From NCBI RefSeq assembly GCF_900115265.1, contig NZ_FOVU01000004.1, forward strand, positions 120,977 through 184,976: DNA of 64,000 bases. Direction: 5' to 3'. A model generated the notes under the pieces. It was given only the letters and a program-made list of their open reading frames with translations, had not been told where the DNA came from and ran no database searches. The position numbers and the translations under genes are program-made. Positions 25,580 to 34,714 of the stretch are shown piece after piece. This DNA is from Bradyrhizobium sp. Ghvi (GTDB taxonomy: Bacteria > Pseudomonadota > Alphaproteobacteria > Rhizobiales > Xanthobacteraceae). Numbering within the stretch: position 1 is the stretch's first letter; every line of letters begins with the position of its first letter.

Positions 25580-26901
25580 CCGTGGCCCTCCTTGACGAGA
25601 TCGGAGGAGATCGCCTGCGACTTGGTCAGATACACTGTCGGCGCACGATGGCCGATGATGCCGCGCGGCCGCCAGATCATGATCAGGACCATCGCCATGC
25701 CGAACACCAGCATGCGGTAGGTCTCGAGTCCGCGGAACAGCTCGAAACCACCGATCATGGTGAGTGCGGCAAGCGCCACGCCGAGCTGCGAGCCCATGCC
25801 GCCGAGCACGACGATGGCGAGCACCAGCGCCGATTCCTGGAAGGTGAAGGATTCCGGGCTGATGAAGCCTTGGCGCGTCGCGAAGAAGGCGCCCGCGAAC
25901 CCGCCGAACATCGCGCCCGTCGCGAAGGCCGTGAGCTTGGTGGTCGTGGTGTTGATTCCGAGCGCGCGGCAGGCGACCTCGTCCTCGCGCAGCGCCTCCC
26001 AGGCGCGGCCGATCGGCAGGCGCCGCAGACGGATCGTGACCCAGTTGGTGAGCAACGCCAAGGCCAGGATCAGATAGAACAGGAAGACGATGCGGTGGGT
26101 CGGCGAGTACTCGATGCCGAGTTTGGCGGCGAGCCCGTCGTCGCTGTTGTCGAGCGGAATGCCGAACAGGGTAGGCCGCGGAATACCGGAGACGCCGTTC
26201 GGCCCGCCGGTCAGGTCCTGCCAATTGATGATGACGAGCCGGATGATCTCGCCGAAGGCCAGCGTCACGATAGCGAGATAGTCGCCGCGAAGCCGCAGCA
26301 CCGGAAAGCCGAGCATCACGCCCCAGCAGGCGGCCAGCATGCCCGCGAGCGGCAGGCAGACCCAGAACGACCAGCCGAAATTGGTGGCCAGCAGTGCGTA
26401 GGAGTAGGCGCCCACCGCATAAAACGCGACGTAGCCGAGATCGAGGAGCCCGGCGAGCCCGACCACCACGTTGAGGCCCCAGCCGAGCATCACATAGGTG
26501 AGCACGAGGATCGCCAGGTCGAGGATGTAGCGCTGGTTATAGAAGATCACCGGCACGAGCAGGGTGAAGACGAGGAGCGCCGGTCCGAGGAAGCTGCCTG
26601 CCAGCGAGATGCCTTTTTGCACGGCGGGCGGCACGAGCTTCTCGGCCCCGCTCGGCCCGATCCACTGTCGCAGCAGCTCAATCAAGATGGAGCCGCCGAA
26701 CACGGCACCGACGATGGAGGCGAGATCGCCGAAACGGGTCCAGAAAGTCAGTTGTCCGTCGGGACCGGCCTCGGTGCGGATGCCGATCATGAGCGAAAAC
26801 AGCACCAGCGCGACGCATGCGCTGAGGAAGGCTTTTTTCAGGATGAAGGGGATGCCGGAGGTGCGGCTGATGTGCGAGGTTTCGGTTGAAATGGCTGTCA
26901 C
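25576..26901 (-). CDS. livM: branched-chain amino-acid type ABC transporter permease LivM
   Basis: A 441-residue membrane protein. The C-terminal ~330 residues are the LivM permease: LTYVMLGWGLNVVVGLAGLLDLGYVAFYAVGAY, GFPVLRLRGDYLAIVTLAFGEIIRLVI, and the EAA-like loop WEALREDEVACRALGINTT. The first ~110 residues carry two extra hydrophobic segments (~22-42 and ~58-78), making it longer than the shortest LivM forms; such extensions are known in LivM proteins. It lies 12 bases after livH and overlaps livG by 4 bases. Confidence 0.94.
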   Translation of the reverse strand: MTAISTETSHISRTSGIPFILKKAFLSACVALVLFSLMIGIRTEAGPDGQLTFWTRFGDLASIVGAVFGGSILIELLRQWIGPSGAEKLVPPAVQKGISLAGSFLGPALLVFTLLVPVIFYNQRYILDLAILVLTYVMLGWGLNVVVGLAGLLDLGYVAFYAVGAYSYALLATNFGWSFWVCLPLAGMLAACWGVMLGFPVLRLRGDYLAIVTLAFGEIIRLVIINWQDLTGGPNGVSGIPRPTLFGIPLDNSDDGLAAKLGIEYSPTHRIVFLFYLILALALLTNWVTIRLRRLPIGRAWEALREDEVACRALGINTTTTKLTAFATGAMFGGFAGAFFATRQGFISPESFTFQESALVLAIVVLGGMGSQLGVALAALTMIGGFELFRGLETYRMLVFGMAMVLIMIWRPRGIIGHRAPTVYLTKSQAISSDLVKEGHG

Positions 26902-26913
26902 GCGCGGCGCCCG

Positions 26914-27831
26914 TCAGACTTTTTCGACTTCGGGGCGGCCGAGCAGGCCGGTCGGCATGAAGATCAGGACAATGATCAGGATCGAGAAGGCAGCCACGTC
27001 CTTGTACTCCACGGAGAAATAGGCCGACCAGAAGGTCTCGATGAGGCCGATCGCGAGCCCGCCCAGCACAGCGCCGGGCAACGAGCCGATGCCGCCCAGC
27101 ACGGCCGCGGTAAAGGCCTTGATGCCGGCGACGAAGCCCATGAAGAAATCGACCTGACCGTAATAGAGCAGGTACATCATGCCCGCGACCGCAGCGAGCG
27201 CCGCCCCGATAACGAAGGTCATGGAAATGGTTCGATCGACATCGACACCGAGCAGCGCCGCCATGGTCTGGTCCTGCTCGCACGCCCGCATGTCGCGACC
27301 GAGCCGCGTCCGCGAGACCAGCCAGGTGAACATGGTCAGCAATGCGATCGTGACCACCACGACCATGATCTGCATGTTGGAGAGCTGCACCGCGAAACCT
27401 TCGGCGCCTTCATGCAGCGTGTAGCCGCCCGTGATGATCGGGGGCACGGGCTTGACGCGGGCGCCTTGCGCGACTTGCGAGTAGTTCGTCAGCACGAAGG
27501 ACATGCCGATCGCCGACAGCATCGGGGCGAGGCGGAAGGAGTGCCGCAGCGGCCGATAGGCGATGCGCTCGACTGTCCAGCCGTAGAGTGCCGTGACCAA
27601 CATCGCGACCACCAGAACGACCAGCAGGATCAGCGGGATTGCGGTCAGACCGAACGAGACCAGAAGCAGGAAAGAGATCAGTGCGATGAAGCCGCCGATC
27701 ATGAAGATGTCGCCATGGGCGAAATTGATCATGCCGACGATGCCGTAGACCATCGTGTAGCCGATCGCGATCAGGCCGTAGATGGAGCCGAGCACGAGGC
27801 CGTTGATGAGCTGCTGGGCGAAATAATCCAT
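26914..27831 (-). CDS. livH: branched-chain amino-acid type ABC transporter permease LivH
   Basis: A 305-residue permease starting with FAQQLINGLVLGSIYGLIAIGYTMVYGIVGMINFAHGD, the typical LivH N terminus, with about eight spans and the EAA-like MRACEQDQTMAALLGVDVD loop. The initiating ATG has no strong ribosome-binding site, so it may start from a longer leader. It is the first gene of the minus-strand liv operon (H-M-G-F-binding protein). The 286 bases upstream are shared with the divergent Gln-rich small gene. Confidence 0.94.
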   Translation of the reverse strand: MDYFAQQLINGLVLGSIYGLIAIGYTMVYGIVGMINFAHGDIFMIGGFIALISFLLLVSFGLTAIPLILLVVLVVAMLVTALYGWTVERIAYRPLRHSFRLAPMLSAIGMSFVLTNYSQVAQGARVKPVPPIITGGYTLHEGAEGFAVQLSNMQIMVVVVTIALLTMFTWLVSRTRLGRDMRACEQDQTMAALLGVDVDRTISMTFVIGAALAAVAGMMYLLYYGQVDFFMGFVAGIKAFTAAVLGGIGSLPGAVLGGLAIGLIETFWSAYFSVEYKDVAAFSILIIVLIFMPTGLLGRPEVEKV

Positions 27832-28117
27832 AGGCTGCCGTTACCAAACCTGACGCGGGTTCAAAGGGAGCTGTTCGAGAGAGTGTTCAAGTTTCTTCTC
27901 GGGCCCCGGCAGCCCTTTAGTTCTTCCCGTTTTGTAACAGGAGGGAACTGGCGGCTGCAACTGGCCTCGCCTCCGTCTAAAGGCTTGTACAGAACTCATT
28001 TCGGTTTCGGACGGTGGCTTCCGGGTTCCGCAGCTGCGAGGAAACGGGTTCCGCGGGCAACCAAAATGGCCGCCGTAAGTTGTCTCCCACTGACGTCCAA
28101 CAAGGGAGTTTCCCCGA

Positions 28118-28273
28118 ATGACGAAGCAGCAGAACCAGAATCCGGGCCAGCGCAACCCGCAGCAGCAGCAGGGTGGCGGCCAGAAACCTGGACAGCAGCA
28201 GCAGGACCCGATGCGCCAGGGCGAGAAACCCGGCCAGCAGCAGGGTGGACAGCAGGACAACAGACTGGATTGA
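28118..28273 (+). CDS. small Gln/Gly/Pro-rich protein, 51 residues
   Basis: A very hydrophilic protein composed mostly of Gln, Gly, Pro, Asn and Lys, with near-repeats of GQQQ, GEKPGQQQ and GQKPGQQQ. It is preceded by AAGGGAG 8 bases before ATG and followed 25 bases later by a strong terminator, so it is a complete monocistronic unit. It is probably disordered. I do not recognise a function. The biased composition is unlike its neighbours and could be mistaken for non-coding repeat sequence. Confidence 0.7.
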   Translation: MTKQQNQNPGQRNPQQQQGGGQKPGQQQQDPMRQGEKPGQQQGGQQDNRLD

Positions 28274-28298
28274 AGGTCCAGGGATACCAATGGGAGAG

Positions 28299-28325
28299 GG
28301 CCCCGCCGGATGCGGGGCCTTTTTC
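28299..28325 (+). terminator. rho-independent terminator of the Gln-rich gene
   Basis: Stem GGCCCCGC with GCGGGGCC around a 5-base loop, followed by TTTTT. It starts 25 bases after the stop of the 51-residue gene. Confidence 0.92.
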
Positions 28326-28456
28326 TGTGGGCCGACGGCGCCCGCGGGGCAGTTAAGGTAAACAAAGAGTTTAAATTGCCGCCACAGTCTGATGCGAGTT
28401 AGCTCCCGGCAAAGCCTTCCGTCCGAAGGCGGGTAGCAGACGAAACGGGAAGCGGC

Positions 28457-28987
28457 ATGTTCAGAAACTGGCGGATCGGCTCGGTCAACGGCGCGCTGCT
28501 GGCGGCCTATTTCATTCCGGCCTGGACGCTAGTTGCCTTCAGCATCTTCGTGGCGCCGGTGCACGGCCTCTATGAGCGGCCGAGCGTCGCGGTGGCACTC
28601 TTTCTCAGCGACCAGCTTCAGATCACCGGAATGAGCACTGTGCGTGCCGCCTGGCTGCTGGCGCTCGGACGGCTCACCGTGGTGGCGTTCTTTGCGATCT
28701 ATCTCGCGCTGCTCGCCGTTCCGCGCACCCGGAAGAACGGGGCGAGCGACGAGGCGCTCGGCATTGCGCTGGCGATCGGCAGCTTGATCTCGTTCGCGAG
28801 CATGATGATGGCCTCGAAGGTCGGTGAGATGGCCGCGCTTCGGCTGCATGCCACCGAACTTCTGCTGCTGCTCGGTGCCGCGATCGTGCTGGTGATCGAG
28901 CGGCCGGCGGCAGCGCCGAAGACCGTCGATCTCGAACATATCGCGCCGCTAGCCTTTGATGAGGCCGAGCTCCTGCACAATCGCTGA
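28457..28987 (+). CDS. four-span membrane protein of unknown function
   Basis: A 176-residue protein with four hydrophobic spans (~12-34, ~65-88, ~103-123 and ~130-150), short loops and a soluble C-terminal tail ending in LAFDEAELLHNR. No family is recognised. The start is ATG with GGGAAGC upstream. It converges on pcaC and the two coding ends overlap by 39 bases (28949-28987), so the last 12 codons are also antisense to pcaC. Confidence 0.65.
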   Translation: MFRNWRIGSVNGALLAAYFIPAWTLVAFSIFVAPVHGLYERPSVAVALFLSDQLQITGMSTVRAAWLLALGRLTVVAFFAIYLALLAVPRTRKNGASDEALGIALAIGSLISFASMMMASKVGEMAALRLHATELLLLLGAAIVLVIERPAAAPKTVDLEHIAPLAFDEAELLHNR

Positions 28988-29341
28988 GGCTTCCTTGACG
29001 GCGTGGTTCGCGGCCGGAACGCCGCAATATATCGCCTGCTGCAGCAAGATTTCCTTGATATCGTCGGGGGTGAAGCCGCCCTCGGCCAGCGCTGCGCGCA
29101 CGTGCAGGCGGAATTCGTCCCATTGCCCGAGCGCGACCATGGTGCCGATCACGAGCACGCGGCGCGTGCGTTCGTCGAAATGCGGCCGCGTCCAGATCTC
29201 GCCCCAGGCGTAGCGGGTAATCATGTCCTGGAAGTCGGTATTGAACGCGTTGCGGTTCGCGATCGACTTGTCGACCCAGGCATTGCCGAGCACCTTGCGG
29301 CGTACGGTCATGCCGGCATCGCGGCGCTTCTGGTCGTCCAT
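28949..29341 (-). CDS. pcaC: 4-carboxymuconolactone decarboxylase
   Basis: A 130-residue protein of the CMD/AhpD fold. It decarboxylates gamma-carboxymuconolactone to 3-oxoadipate enol-lactone in the protocatechuate branch. Landmarks: WTRPHFDERTRRVLVIGTMVALGQWDEFRLHVRAAL and ILLQQAIYCGVPAANHAV, with the conserved Glu and His of the active site. The start at 29341 follows a near-perfect GGAGGAAACAAG. It is separated from pcaD by a family-1 repeat of ~100 bases, and the whole pcaB-D-C row has one direction. Confidence 0.93.
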   Translation of the reverse strand: MDDQKRRDAGMTVRRKVLGNAWVDKSIANRNAFNTDFQDMITRYAWGEIWTRPHFDERTRRVLVIGTMVALGQWDEFRLHVRAALAEGGFTPDDIKEILLQQAIYCGVPAANHAVKEASAIVQELGLIKG

Positions 29342-29360
29342 CTTGTTTCCTCCGGTTCTG

Positions 29361-29460
29361 TCATTCCGGAGCGCCTCGGAGAGGCGAACCCGGAATCTCG
29401 AAGTGGGTGAAATGCGGATCGAGATTCCGGGTTCGATGCATCGCATCGCCCCGGAACGAC
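29361..29460. repeat. intergenic palindromic repeat, family 1, copy A
   Basis: Ends in TCATTCCGGAGCGC and GCCCCGGAACGA, with internal CCCGGAATCTCGA and TCGAGATTCCGGG arms forming a long hairpin. It sits between pcaC and pcaD. Near-identical arms recur at 47820-47897. Confidence 0.75.
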
Positions 29461-29471
29461 GATGGCCGCGA

Positions 29472-30254
29472 TCAGCGTTGCGTCAAGAATCCCACCACCG
29501 CGTCGGCGAATGCGTGCGGCTGCTCGACATTGGAAATATGGGCGGCGTCGATGATGGTCATGCTGGCGCCGGGAATCTTCGAGCGAATCAACTCGCCGGC
29601 GGAGATCGGCGTCGCCACGTCGTGGCGGCCGGCAATCACCAGGGTCGGGCTCTTGATCTTTGGCAGCAGTGCGCGCTGGTCGAGCGTCGATAGTGCCTCG
29701 CAGCAGGCGAGATAGCCCTCGACCGGTGTCGCGAGCAGCATCGATTTCATCTTTGCCGTGATCTCGGGCGCGCGCTCGCGGAAATCCTGGGTCAGCCAGC
29801 CGGCGATCACGCCGTCGGCAACGGCTGCGATGCCGCCCTTCTTCACCGCGTCGATGCGCTCCAGCCATTTGGTCGGCTCGGCGTAATAGCAGGAGGTGTT
29901 GGCGAGGATGAGCTTGCCGAACCGCTCAGGCGCATTGGCGCCCAGCCATTGACCGACCATGCCGCCCATCGACAGGCCGCACCAATGCACCTTCTCGATG
30001 TTGAGATCGTCGAGGATCGCCAGCACGTCGCGGCCGAAACGCTCCATCGTGTAGGGGCCGGGCGGGACGTTGGACTTGCCGTGGCCGCGGCGGTCGTAAC
30101 GGATGACCCGGAACACCTGCGTCAGCGCCTTCATCTGTGGCTCCCACATCTGCAAGGTGCAGCCGAGCGAATTGGAGAGCATCAAGGTCGGCCCGCCGTC
30201 GCGGCCCTCGACGGAGACGTTGAGCAGGCAACCGTCGGCATCGATCATGGGCAT
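29472..30254 (-). CDS. pcaD: 3-oxoadipate enol-lactonase
   Basis: A 260-residue alpha/beta hydrolase that opens 3-oxoadipate enol-lactone to 3-oxoadipate. The catalytic triad is visible: nucleophile Ser in CGLSMGGMVGQW (~94), Asp in GRHDVATP (~209) and His in AAHISNVEQP (~238). The oxyanion region is NSLGCTLQMWEPQM. ATG is preceded by GGAG. The gene lies 34 bases after pcaB and upstream of pcaC, so the three form a protocatechuate-branch operon. Confidence 0.94.
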   Translation of the reverse strand: MPMIDADGCLLNVSVEGRDGGPTLMLSNSLGCTLQMWEPQMKALTQVFRVIRYDRRGHGKSNVPPGPYTMERFGRDVLAILDDLNIEKVHWCGLSMGGMVGQWLGANAPERFGKLILANTSCYYAEPTKWLERIDAVKKGGIAAVADGVIAGWLTQDFRERAPEITAKMKSMLLATPVEGYLACCEALSTLDQRALLPKIKSPTLVIAGRHDVATPISAGELIRSKIPGASMTIIDAAHISNVEQPHAFADAVVGFLTQR

Positions 30255-30288
30255 GCGGCGTCTCCGTTTATTTTCGCTCAGGGCTGCT

Positions 30289-31644
30289 CTATTCGCGGTC
30301 GAGGTTGTCGAGCAGCCGGTCGATCAAAGCTTGGGAAGCTCCTTGATAGGCCATCGGCTCGAACAATGCCGCAATTTTCTCGGGCGCCAAGTGCGCGGTC
30401 ACTAGCGAATCGGCCGACAGCACCTCGCGCAGATGCTTCTTCTCGGCGACCGCGCGCTTGCTCGCAGCCTCGATGAGATGATGCGCATCGCTCTTGCCGA
30501 TCTTGTCGGCGAGCGCAAAGGTGACCGCTTCCGCCATGATCAGCCCATGCGTCGCATCGAGATTGCTGCGCATCCGCGCGGCATCGACGTCCAGCCCTTC
30601 GGCGATGTCGACGATGGCGGCAAGTGCGCCTGAAGTGACCAGCATCAATTGCGGCAATGTCGGCCATTCCGCGTGCCAGGGCCCGGCGCTGCGCTCATGG
30701 TCCTGCACCTGGGCTGCAAGAATCGTAGCAGCGAGCTGCGGCGCCATCGTCGCGCAGCCGAGCGCGCTGGCCGCCGCGACCGGGTTGCGCTTGTGCGGCA
30801 TGGTCGAGGAGCCGCCGCGGCCTTCGCCGGCGGGTTCGAACGCCTCGCCGACATCGGTCTGCATCATCAGCGAGACGTCACGTGCGATCTTGCCGCAGCT
30901 TCCGGCGAGAATCGCTAGGGCTGATGCAGCCTCCGCGATGCGGTCGCGATGGGTGTGCCAGGGCGCTTCCGGCCGCGGCAAATTCAACTCCTGCGCCAGC
31001 CGTTCGGCCACGACGAGACCTTTGTCGCCGAGGGCGGCAAGTGTGCCGGCGGCGCCGCCGAATTGCAGCGCAAGCCCTTCGCGGCGGAGCCGCCGCAGGC
31101 GGCAGCGGGCGCGGGCGAGGCTCGACGCGTATTCCGCGGCCTTCAGGCCGAACGGCATCGGCAGCGCGTGCTGAAGCCAGGTCCGCGCGACCATTGCGGT
31201 ATTTCGATGGGCGCGCGCAAGCGCGGCAAAGCCCTTGATGGCGCGGCTGAGATCGACCTCGATCGCGTCGATTGCGGCGCGCAAACCCAGCATGGTCGCG
31301 GTGTCGATGACATCCTGGCTGGTCGCGCCCCAATGCACGTAGCGCGCGGCCTCGGCATCGGCCTTGGCCACATTGGCGGTCAGAGCCTTGACCAGGGGAA
31401 TCGCGAGATTGCCCGACCGGGTCGCGGCCTCGGCCAGAGCAGCCATGTCGAAGGCGTCGGCCTTGCAGGCCCCTTCGATCGGGCCCACCGCGGATGTGGG
31501 AATTACGCCGCTTGCGGCTTCGGCCCGCGCCAGAGCTGCCTCGAAATCGAGCATGTGCTGGAGCGTGGACCGGTCGTCGCAGACGGTGCGCATGGCTGCG
31601 CTCGACAGCATCGGCGCAAGCAGGGGGGAGAGGGCTGTGCTCAT
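30289..31644 (-). CDS. pcaB: 3-carboxy-cis,cis-muconate cycloisomerase
   Basis: A 451-residue member of the fumarase/adenylosuccinate lyase superfamily, with the signature loop GSSTMPHKRNPV (~285-296), HWGATSQDVIDTA (~105) and a mostly helical C terminus with an FEPMAYQGASQALIDR end typical of PcaB. It cyclises beta-carboxymuconate to gamma-carboxymuconolactone. It is the first gene of pcaB-pcaD-pcaC. The ring-cleaving dioxygenase genes pcaHG are not in the window, although they often adjoin these genes. Confidence 0.94.
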   Translation of the reverse strand: MSTALSPLLAPMLSSAAMRTVCDDRSTLQHMLDFEAALARAEAASGVIPTSAVGPIEGACKADAFDMAALAEAATRSGNLAIPLVKALTANVAKADAEAARYVHWGATSQDVIDTATMLGLRAAIDAIEVDLSRAIKGFAALARAHRNTAMVARTWLQHALPMPFGLKAAEYASSLARARCRLRRLRREGLALQFGGAAGTLAALGDKGLVVAERLAQELNLPRPEAPWHTHRDRIAEAASALAILAGSCGKIARDVSLMMQTDVGEAFEPAGEGRGGSSTMPHKRNPVAAASALGCATMAPQLAATILAAQVQDHERSAGPWHAEWPTLPQLMLVTSGALAAIVDIAEGLDVDAARMRSNLDATHGLIMAEAVTFALADKIGKSDAHHLIEAASKRAVAEKKHLREVLSADSLVTAHLAPEKIAALFEPMAYQGASQALIDRLLDNLDRE

Positions 31645-31816
31645 GTTGCGCGGGACCTAATCACCATGCCCCGGCTCTGCCAATCCCCGACGGGTCGCGC
31701 AAGACTTTTTGCAAGTGCGAATATGCATTGCACGTGACCGTGGGTGCCCTTTCCTTTGCGGCCTTCGTGCGTTACTTGAGCAATATTGTTCTGATGTGAT
31801 CCCGGGAGGCGCCCTC

Positions 31817-32263
31817 ATGGCCATGACGATGAACGGCGAAGTCCAGCTCGCAGCGCCGCGCGAGGCCGTGTGGGAAAAGCTCAACGATCCCGCAGTGCTG
31901 AAGGCCTGTATCCCCGGTTGCGAGGAGCTGGAGAAGACCGAGGACGGCGGCTTTCGCGCGACGGCCAAGATGAAGGTCGGCCCTGTCTCTGCGCGCTTCA
32001 AGGGCAAGGTCACGCTCTCTGATCTCGACCCGCCGAACGGCTACAAGATCTCAGGCGAGGGCGAGGGCGGCGTCGCCGGTTTTGCCAAGGGCGGTGCGAC
32101 CGTGAAGCTCGCCGAGAAGGATGGCGGTACGCTGCTGTCCTACGACGTCGAGGCGCAGATCGGCGGCAAGTTGGCGCAGCTCGGACAGCGCCTCATCAAC
32201 GGCGCCGCCAAGAAACTGGCCGACGAGTTTTTCGCGAACTTTGCCAAGGCGGTACAGGGCTGA
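31817..32263 (+). CDS. coxG: CoxG-like SRPBCC protein
   Basis: A 148-residue START/SRPBCC-fold protein of the CO-dehydrogenase subunit G family: MNGEVQLAAPREAVWEKLNDPAVLKACIPGCEELEK at the start, a VGPVSARFKGKVTLSDLDPP core and a GGKLAQLGQRLINGAAKKLADEFF C-terminal helix. The family is linked to maturation or membrane attachment of Cox-type molybdenum hydroxylases. ATG at 31817 follows GGGAGG. It is the first gene of the plus-strand cox cluster and diverges from pcaB. Confidence 0.92.
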   Translation: MAMTMNGEVQLAAPREAVWEKLNDPAVLKACIPGCEELEKTEDGGFRATAKMKVGPVSARFKGKVTLSDLDPPNGYKISGEGEGGVAGFAKGGATVKLAEKDGGTLLSYDVEAQIGGKLAQLGQRLINGAAKKLADEFFANFAKAVQG

Positions 32264-32366
32264 TCGCCCTCGCTTTTCGTCATGGCACCTTGCGCCTGGG
32301 GCAATGTTGCCCCCGGCCATAATGGCCCATATGATGGGTTGGAATAATTATAAAAAAGAACCGCTT

Positions 32367-32381
32367 CGACGGGACCCGTCG
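32367..32381. promoter_or_regulatory. palindrome upstream of coxS
   Basis: CGACGGG and CCCGTCG arms flank a single central A. The site lies 22 bases before the coxS ATG and just downstream of a TATAAA run at 32349 that could be a -10 box. It could be an operator or a leader hairpin near the ribosome-binding site. The dyad is seen; its role is inferred. Confidence 0.35.
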
Positions 32382-32402
32382 GGGCGCTGACAGAGAGTGC
32401 TT

Positions 32403-32888
<486 letters not shown>

Positions 32889-32918
32889 CCGCACGCCCTC
32901 CGCGATCAGGACACCCCC

Positions 32919-33725
32919 ATGTACGAATTCAAATACCACCGCCCCGGCACCGTCCGGCAGGCCGCCAATCTCCTGGTGAAGAACGAAGACGCCAAGGTGA
33001 TCGCCGGCGGTCACACGCTGATTCCGGTCATGAAGCAGCGACTGGCAAGCCCGCCGCATCTGGTCGACCTCTCTCATATCGAGGGCCTGAACACGATCGA
33101 GATGAAGGGCCGCTCGCTGGTGATCGGCGCCACCGCCAAGCATGCAGAGGTCGCGACCTCCGCGATCGTCGGCGAGGCGATTCCCGCGCTGGCCGATCTC
33201 GCCAGCCAGATCGGTGATCCCGCCGTGCGTCACAGGGGCACGATCGGCGGCTCGCTCGCCAACAACGATCCGACCGCGGACTATCCGGCCGCCGTGCTGG
33301 CGCTCGGCGCGACCATCGTCACCAACAAGCGTCGCCTCAAGGCGGAAGAGTATTTCCAGGGCCTGTTCTCGACCGCGCTGGAAGCCGACGAGATCATCAC
33401 CAAGGTGATGTTCCCGCTGCCCAAGAAGGCCGCCTATATCAAGTTCCGCAACCAGGCCTCGCGCTATGCGCTGGTCGGCGTGTTCGTGGCGCGGCGTCCC
33501 TCGGACGTGCGCGTCGCCGTCACCGGCGCCGGTTCGAACGGCGTGTTCCGCGTCGAGGCGTTCGAGGAGGCGCTGAAGAAGCGGTTCTCGTCGAAGGTGC
33601 TCGATGGCATCGAGGTGCCGGCGGAAGGGCTGAACAGCGATATCCATGGCAGCGCCGAGTACCGCGCCCATCTCATTGGCGTGCTGACGCGCCGTGCTCT
33701 CGATGCCGCCAACGCCAAGGAGTGA
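32919..33725 (+). CDS. coxM: Cox/xanthine-dehydrogenase family FAD-binding subunit
   Basis: A 268-residue FAD protein of the CO-dehydrogenase medium-subunit type. FAD-contacting motifs AGGHTLIPVMKQRLA (~31-45) and RHRGTIGGSLANNDPTADYPAAVLALGA (~106-133) are intact, and the CO_deh_flav_C domain follows (~165-268). It accepts electrons from the iron-sulfur subunit. It directly follows coxS with no coxL between, and precedes the AAA+ maturation gene coxD by 59 bases. Confidence 0.94.
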   Translation: MYEFKYHRPGTVRQAANLLVKNEDAKVIAGGHTLIPVMKQRLASPPHLVDLSHIEGLNTIEMKGRSLVIGATAKHAEVATSAIVGEAIPALADLASQIGDPAVRHRGTIGGSLANNDPTADYPAAVLALGATIVTNKRRLKAEEYFQGLFSTALEADEIITKVMFPLPKKAAYIKFRNQASRYALVGVFVARRPSDVRVAVTGAGSNGVFRVEAFEEALKKRFSSKVLDGIEVPAEGLNSDIHGSAEYRAHLIGVLTRRALDAANAKE

Positions 33726-33784
33726 GTGAACCTCACGCCTCGGCCAAACTTGTCCCGTGAGGGCGTAAACGAGACTGGCTTTAC

Positions 33785-34693
33785 ATGACTTCAGCGACCC
33801 TGCCGGCATCGGTCGATGCGATGCTCGAACTCTTGACCTCGCGCGGCTATCTCGCCGAGCGGTCGCTGGCGACGGTGACATATCTCTCGTTGCGCATGGG
33901 CCGGCCGCTGTTCCTGGAAGGCGAGGCCGGCGTCGGCAAGACCGAGATCGCAAAGGTGCTGTCGGCAGCGCTGGGGCGGAAGCTGATCCGCCTGCAGTGC
34001 TACGAGGGCCTCGACGTCTCCTCCGCTGTCTATGAGTGGAACAGCGCCGCGCAGATGATCGCGATCCGGATGGCGGAAGCCGCCGGCGATACCGATCGCG
34101 AGCAGCTGTCGAGCGACATCTTCGCGGACCGATACATGATCAAGCGGCCGCTGCTCCAGGCGCTGGAGCCGGACGTTGCCGGTCCGCCGGTGCTGCTGAT
34201 CGACGAACTCGATCGGGCCGACGAGGCGTTCGAAGCTTACCTGCTGGAGATCCTCAGCGACTTCCAGGTGACGATCCCGGAATTCGGCACCGTGAAGGCG
34301 CCGCACCCGCCGATCGTCATCATCACCTCCAACCGGACCCGCGAGATTCATGACGCGCTGAAGCGGCGCTGTCTCTATCATTGGGTCGACTATCCCGCCG
34401 CCGAGCGCGAGCTCGCGATCGTCAAGTCGCGCGTGCCCGGCATCTCGGCAAAACTGTCGCAGCAGGTGGTTCGCTTCGTGCAGGCGCTGCGCGACCAGGA
34501 CTTCTACAAGTCGCCTGGTGTCGCCGAGACCATCGACTGGGCCACCGCATTGTCGGAGCTCGACGCCCGCTCGCTAACCCCGCAAGTGGTCGGCGACACG
34601 CTGGGCGCGCTGCTCAAGTATCAGGACGACATTATCCGGATGCAGGGCGACACCTTGCAGAAGGTGCTGAAGGAAGCGACGAGCGAGAATTGA
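33785..34693 (+). CDS. coxD: CoxD-type MoxR AAA+ ATPase
   Basis: A 302-residue MoxR-family ATPase with Walker A (EGEAGVGKTEIAK, ~39-51), Walker B (VLLIDELDRADEAFE, ~136), sensor 1 (IITSNRTREIHDALKRRC) and a helical lid. In Oligotropha-type systems CoxD acts with the VWA protein CoxE as a chaperone that completes the copper-sulfur-molybdenum site. Next to coxE, with a family-1 repeat in between. The start has no strong ribosome-binding site. Confidence 0.92.
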   Translation: MTSATLPASVDAMLELLTSRGYLAERSLATVTYLSLRMGRPLFLEGEAGVGKTEIAKVLSAALGRKLIRLQCYEGLDVSSAVYEWNSAAQMIAIRMAEAAGDTDREQLSSDIFADRYMIKRPLLQALEPDVAGPPVLLIDELDRADEAFEAYLLEILSDFQVTIPEFGTVKAPHPPIVIITSNRTREIHDALKRRCLYHWVDYPAAERELAIVKSRVPGISAKLSQQVVRFVQALRDQDFYKSPGVAETIDWATALSELDARSLTPQVVGDTLGALLKYQDDIIRMQGDTLQKVLKEATSEN

Positions 34694-34714
34694 TCTCGCA
34701 CCACAATTCAGCTC

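Noticed and set aside
25582..26889. 435-codon open frame on the plus strand
   Set aside because: Mirror of livM; composition is Glu/His/Arg-rich and has no domain, while livM on the other strand is a clear permease.
27841..28365. Cys/Pro-rich 174-codon frame on the minus strand
   Set aside because: It is the complement of the Gln-rich gene; CAG repeats read backwards give Cys/Leu runs. It also runs through the terminator.
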